A program made the position numbers and the translations under genes. The notes under the pieces are model-generated. The model made no database searches and was not told the DNA's origin. It saw nothing but the letters and a program-made list of their open reading frames with translations. A DNA stretch of 44,488 nt from an uncultured Lachnospiraceae bacterium (GTDB lineage: Bacteria; Bacillota; Clostridia; Lachnospirales; Lachnospiraceae), in NCBI GenBank assembly GCA_910576895.1, contig CAJTJZ010000026.1, positions 1 through 44,488 of the forward strand, read 5' to 3'. This document shows positions 40,640 to 44,488 of this stretch, one piece after another (the stretch's first letter is position 1; the number at the start of each line of letters is the position of its first letter).

Positions 40640-43339
40640 ATGATAGAAAAATTATATAAAACAATATATCATATGATCTATACAAGAGAATATGAACTTC
40701 AAGAACGAATTTTCAGAGTCATTATCTTAATAGGTTGTTCTCTTGCTAGTATAGGAATTATTGAATGCATTATTCTTATGGATATTAATACCATTACAAT
40801 TCCTTTATTTATCTTACTATTTGTTATGATTATCTGTCTTCTTGCTACCTTTAAATATCGAAAAATTAATCTTGTCGCCATGATTGTAGGTTTTTTTATT
40901 ATTCTTTTCATTTTTCCTTCCATGTTTTTTCTAAGTGGAGGGCTTGATGGTGGTGCTGTCATTTGGTTTGTACTTGGGCTATTTTACATTTTTCTAATGT
41001 TTTCTGGTAAAAAATTACTCTTTTTTTTAATTCTATCCTTACTTGTAGATATCCTTACTTATGGCATAGGATATTATTATCCAGAAGTGATCATACCTAT
41101 GAATAGCAAAGCTATTGCTTATCTTGATTCCCTTTTCGCTGTTATTATTGTAGGACTTGCAGGCGGAATTATATTAAAAGTTCAAATGAAAATCTTTTAT
41201 ATTGAACGTTCCATTTCTCAAGCACAGCAGGAACGACTAGAAAATATCAGCAATTCTAAAAATAATTTTTTTGCCAGCATGAGTCATGAAATTCGTACTC
41301 CTATTAATACAATTATTGGATTAAATGAAATGATTCTTCGAGAAAGTAAAGAAAAGGAAACAAGAGAATATGCAAGAAATATTCAAAGTGCTAGTAAAAT
41401 GTTATTAAGCCTTGTAAATGATATTCTCGATCTTTCTCAAATGGAAATAAAACGTATGGAAATTATTCCTATGGAATATAAAACAGTCGATTTATTTCAT
41501 GAATTAATTGATATGATTCAAATAAGATTAAAAGAAAAAAATTTGGAATTTTTTGTAGATATTGATGAATCTATGCCATCTGTTCTCTTTGGAGATGTCA
41601 AACGAATTAATCAAGTTATTTTAAATATTCTTACAAATGCAGCAAAATATACAGAAAACGGTTCTGTCACTTTTACTGCTCATACAGAAGAACTCTCTCA
41701 AAAAGAAGAAATTCTTTTAAAAGTTTCTGTTCAAGATACTGGTATCGGAATCCGCAAAGAGGATTTAGATCATATTTATGATTTTTTTCATAGAATTGAT
41801 GCCAAAAAAAATAGAAAAATTGAAGGAAGTGGACTTGGCCTTTCCATTACAAAGCAATTAGTTGATATGATGAATGGCAAAATTACAATTGATAGTATCT
41901 ATACAAAAGGTTCTACTTTTACCATTGTGCTACCACAAAAAGTAATTGATAAAACTCCAATTGGCTCTGTACAATTTGTTTCCTTTGATAATGGGGAATT
42001 TTCCGAATATCAACAAAGCTTTGAAGCACCGGAAGCTCGTATTCTTATTGTTGATGATAATCATATGAATTCTATTGTAGAAAGCAAACTATTAGCAGCT
42101 ACAAAAGTTCAAATAGATATTGCAAAAAGTGGTGAAGAATGTCTTTCTATGACAAAACGGAAATATTATCATGTTATCTTAATGGATTATATGATGCCAG
42201 AAATGGATGGACTTCAAACTTTAAAACAACTTCGAAAACAAGAGAATGGCCTTTGTCGTGATTGTGCTGTTATTGTATTATCTGCCAATTCTGCTACAGA
42301 AGCTTTACAAACATATCTTCAAGATGGTTTTGATGGTTACTTAGAAAAACCTATTCAGGGAAAAGAATTAGAAGCGGAAATTTTAAAATTTCTTCCAGAG
42401 GATATTATTGAATATCGCTTAGAACAAGAAAAACTAGAGCAAAAAACATTTATTCAACAAATTTCCCATAAAAGAAAAAAAATTTATATTACTACAGACT
42501 GTGTGAGCGATTTGCCTGACAGCCTAATTGAAAAATATGATATTGGTTTAATGTACTTATATATTAAAACAGAAAGTGGACGATTTGCTGATACTTTAGA
42601 AATTTCCTCCGATAATTTAACCCAATATATAACAGAAACAAGCAGTGCTGCCGTTACGGATGTTGTTTCTGTTGTAGAATATGAAAATTTTTTTGCAGAT
42701 GCATTATCACAGGCAGAACAAGTCATTCATATCTCTATGGCAAGCTATGTAGGAGGAAGTTATAAAATTGCAGTAACGGCAGCACAAGGATTTGATCATG
42801 TCCATGTGATTGATTCTTCACAAATATCTTGTGGACAAGGTCTTGTCGTTTTATATGCTGCAAGACTTGCACTAGAAGGTCTTTCTGCTGATATTATCTG
42901 TAAACAAGTAGAAAAAATGAAGAAACGAGTGGAAACAAGATTTCTTATGCCATCTATCCATATCTTCTATCAACATGGCTTTACAAATAAAACAAATGCA
43001 AAAATTTGTGAACTATTTCAATTTCATCCTGTACTAAAAATGGGTCAAAGTAAACTTAATCTTGTTGGAGTACGAGGTGGAAAAATGGATGGAGCATGGA
43101 AACGATTTATTCATTGGCATTTACTGCGGAAAAAACGTATTAATACAGATATTATCTTTATTTCTCATGTAGGATGCACAATAGAACAACAGACTTTAAT
43201 TCAAAGGGAAATTTTAAAACATATTCCTTTTAAAAAAATAATCATTCAAAGGGCATCGGTTACAACAGCCTGTAATTCTGGCATTGGTACTTTTGGATTT
43301 GCTTATTATGTGAATATAAAAGAGAAAATTTTGACTTAA
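40640..43339 (+). CDS. membrane hybrid histidine kinase fused to a DegV domain
   Basis: Protein of 899 residues with an unusual order. About six membrane segments (24-183) form the input. HisKA carries H216 in ASMSHEIRTP, HATPase_c has N333 in LTNAAKYTENG, DTGIGI and GSGLGLSI. The receiver has D516 in ILMDYMMPEMDG and K570 in YLEKP. After a short helical linker, residues 613-899 form a full DegV domain: KIYITTDCVSDLP, then SMASYVGGSYKIA, HVIDSSQISCGQG and FHPVLKMGQSKLNLVGVRGG. DegV proteins bind fatty acids and pass them to FakA kinase. No FakA is in the window, and there is no Hpt in this protein. GAGG lies at the end of the previous gene, with 3 bases between stop and ATG. A strong terminator follows. 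Confidence 0.9.
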   Translation: MIEKLYKTIYHMIYTREYELQERIFRVIILIGCSLASIGIIECIILMDINTITIPLFILLFVMIICLLATFKYRKINLVAMIVGFFIILFIFPSMFFLSGGLDGGAVIWFVLGLFYIFLMFSGKKLLFFLILSLLVDILTYGIGYYYPEVIIPMNSKAIAYLDSLFAVIIVGLAGGIILKVQMKIFYIERSISQAQQERLENISNSKNNFFASMSHEIRTPINTIIGLNEMILRESKEKETREYARNIQSASKMLLSLVNDILDLSQMEIKRMEIIPMEYKTVDLFHELIDMIQIRLKEKNLEFFVDIDESMPSVLFGDVKRINQVILNILTNAAKYTENGSVTFTAHTEELSQKEEILLKVSVQDTGIGIRKEDLDHIYDFFHRIDAKKNRKIEGSGLGLSITKQLVDMMNGKITIDSIYTKGSTFTIVLPQKVIDKTPIGSVQFVSFDNGEFSEYQQSFEAPEARILIVDDNHMNSIVESKLLAATKVQIDIAKSGEECLSMTKRKYYHVILMDYMMPEMDGLQTLKQLRKQENGLCRDCAVIVLSANSATEALQTYLQDGFDGYLEKPIQGKELEAEILKFLPEDIIEYRLEQEKLEQKTFIQQISHKRKKIYITTDCVSDLPDSLIEKYDIGLMYLYIKTESGRFADTLEISSDNLTQYITETSSAAVTDVVSVVEYENFFADALSQAEQVIHISMASYVGGSYKIAVTAAQGFDHVHVIDSSQISCGQGLVVLYAARLALEGLSADIICKQVEKMKKRVETRFLMPSIHIFYQHGFTNKTNAKICELFQFHPVLKMGQSKLNLVGVRGGKMDGAWKRFIHWHLLRKKRINTDIIFISHVGCTIEQQTLIQREILKHIPFKKIIIQRASVTTACNSGIGTFGFAYYVNIKEKILT

Positions 43340-43343
43340 TCAG

Positions 43344-43367
43344 AACCACCCGTCAAACGGGTGGTTT
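43344..43367 (+). terminator. terminator of the signalling operon
   Basis: AACCACCCGT and ACGGGTGGTT pair perfectly around CAA, followed by TTTATT. It starts 5 bases after the stop codon of the DegV kinase. Confidence 0.92.
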
Positions 43368-43500
43368 ATTCTATGATTAAAAAATATCTCGAAATTTTTT
43401 GAAAATACTTGCCTTTTTCATAATATATTTATAACAAAGTTTTTAGAACCATATTAAAATCGCAAAATATTTTGAAATGTTTTTCTGTAATTTTTTTGAT

Positions 43501-43532
43501 AAAAAGGCTTTCGGAAAAACTTCAAAGGCCTT
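43501..43532 (-). terminator. possible terminator of the Rpn-type remnant
   Basis: On the minus strand AAGGC-C-TTT pairs with AAAGCCTT, one bulged base, loop of 12, followed by TTTTTAT. It lies about 80 bases after the stop of the remnant gene. Confidence 0.5.
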
Positions 43533-43612
43533 GATAATTTAAAACAAATCATTCCAAAATCAATCTTTTTTAACTTTGTAAAATTAAGGTCAAGTTTTTT
43601 CTTATTAATCTT

Positions 43613-44488
43613 TCAATTACACAAACTATTCCCTATTTTTTTCTCAAACATCTTAAAATATCCTTGTGCTTTTTTTAAAGAAACATTTAATTCTCTTTGT
43701 AACCGTTCCAAAATATCACCTTCGGAAAAACCAAACTCACATCCCATTACAACAATTTCCTCTGTTCTTTCTTCTATTTTTCCTTCTTCTCTAGTTTCTT
43801 CAAATACAGTACACATATCAGCATTTTCCTTCTTTTCGAATGCATTATAATCAATCTTACAATTTGTCGCACTTGCTATTGTCATAATCATTGATTTATC
43901 TGTCTTATGTTCTTTTGCATATTCTATGGCTTTGTTCCTTGCTTCCTTCCATGGAATCTCTTTATTTAAGATAATTTCCAATAAATTAAATAAATCTACA
44001 TTTTTGATATTATGAAATGTCAACCTATTTTTTCTTTCTTCTACCAGTAACATTTTATAACCATTTACAAATGGTTTCATTTCTTCTGGAATAGATAACA
44101 TCTCATGAAGAGAAGTTGCACCATCCCAAGGTTTTTCTTCATAATAAATAACTATAATAATTACTGGCACAAGCTTATCTGTTTTCTTCATTCTTGGTAA
44201 AGATTCATCCTCATCGATACTATTGGTTGTTTTATAATTTCTAGCATTATTATCATACTGCTTCTTATAAGTACTATAATCATACTTCATAATTCGCATT
44301 AGCATAGCATAATGAATATGTTCTTGTGCTTCTTTTTTAAGCATCACAAATTCTATTTGATGTACAAAAGATTGTTTCCTTATTTTTATAATATCTCTGG
44401 ATGCTTGCATATCTTCTGCATATTCCTTATGTTCTATAGCAATCCAATAAAAATTTAAACAATGCCACAAGAACGAAACCAACCACTA
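43613..44488 (-). pseudogene. decayed Rpn/PD-(D/E)XK nuclease family transposase-type gene
   Basis: About 289 codons match the middle and C-terminal part of Rpn/PDDEXK_2 recombination-promoting nucleases: EAQEHIHYAMLMRIMKYDY with the ExQ catalytic pair, then RMKKTDKLVPVIIIVIYY, EKPWDGATSLHEML, and the C-terminal FEETREEGKIEERTEEIV. The N-terminal nuclease part with the first catalytic Asp is missing or garbled; residues 1-45 do not look like family sequence. An in-frame TAG at 44486-44488 sits two codons before a TTG, and there is no ATG with a ribosome site. Upstream sequence is cut by the window end, so a frameshift or stop within a longer gene is the best reading. Confidence 0.7.

Noticed and set aside
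40640..43339. The DegV part as a separate gene or a frameshift fusion
   Set aside because: The frame runs without break from the receiver through a helical linker into the DegV domain, and there is no ribosome site or good start codon near residue 612.

Overview
The window looks like chromosomal DNA of a low-GC, endospore-forming anaerobic Firmicute of class Clostridia, most likely a Lachnospiraceae member. The reasons are the AT-rich sequence, strong AGGAGG-type ribosome sites, a complete spoIIIA operon with sigG, spo0A and spoIVB, and gap-pgk-tpiA next to glgA. No rRNA, tRNA, CRISPR array or intact mobile element was seen.

Layout. (1) 1-2.3 kb: a 36-nt dispersed palindrome, sigG on the minus strand, then a YlmC/YmxH-type sporulation protein and nrdR on the plus strand. 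(2) 2.4-6.2 kb: two secreted NlpC/P60-CHAP type cell-wall hydrolases and an HD-GYP protein. (3) 6.3-11.2 kb, minus: tpiA, pgk and gap, then glgA. (4) 11.4-15.9 kb, minus: spo0A, spoIVB and recN, with recognisable promoter architecture. (5) 16-20.9 kb, minus: a 1313-residue secreted BIG2 repeat protein and a YebC regulator. (6) 21-27.9 kb, minus: one long housekeeping operon transcribed asp23-nusB-xseA-xseB-ispA-dxs-tlyA-nadK from a strong promoter. (7) 28-33.4 kb, minus: spoIIIAA to spoIIIAH behind a sigma-E-like promoter. (8) 33.6-35.6 kb, minus: efp, aroK, aroD. (9) 35.7-36.5 kb: a small membrane protein divergent from a small XRE regulator, with an operator-like dyad between them. (10) 36.7-43.3 kb, plus: a three-gene signalling operon. 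(11) 43.6 kb to the end: a decayed Rpn/PD-(D/E)XK transposase-type gene.

Regions 4 to 7 match the Bacillus/Clostridia order spoIIIA-asp23-nusB-xse-ispA-dxs-tlyA-(nadK/argR)-recN-spoIVB-spo0A. Here folD and argR are absent, and the BIG2 gene plus yebC sit between nadK and recN. The sporulation genes cover the initiator (Spo0A), the mother-cell to forespore channel (SpoIIIA), the late forespore sigma factor (SigG) and the forespore signalling protease (SpoIVB).

The most unusual unit is the signalling operon: a REC-HD-GYP protein whose HD motif reads CD, a hybrid kinase with a pseudo-receiver, a receiver and an Hpt domain, and a second membrane hybrid kinase fused at its C-terminus to a full-length DegV-type (fatty-acid-binding) domain. 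This suggests a phosphorelay tied to fatty-acid binding. The relay function is inferred; the domain content is read from the sequence.
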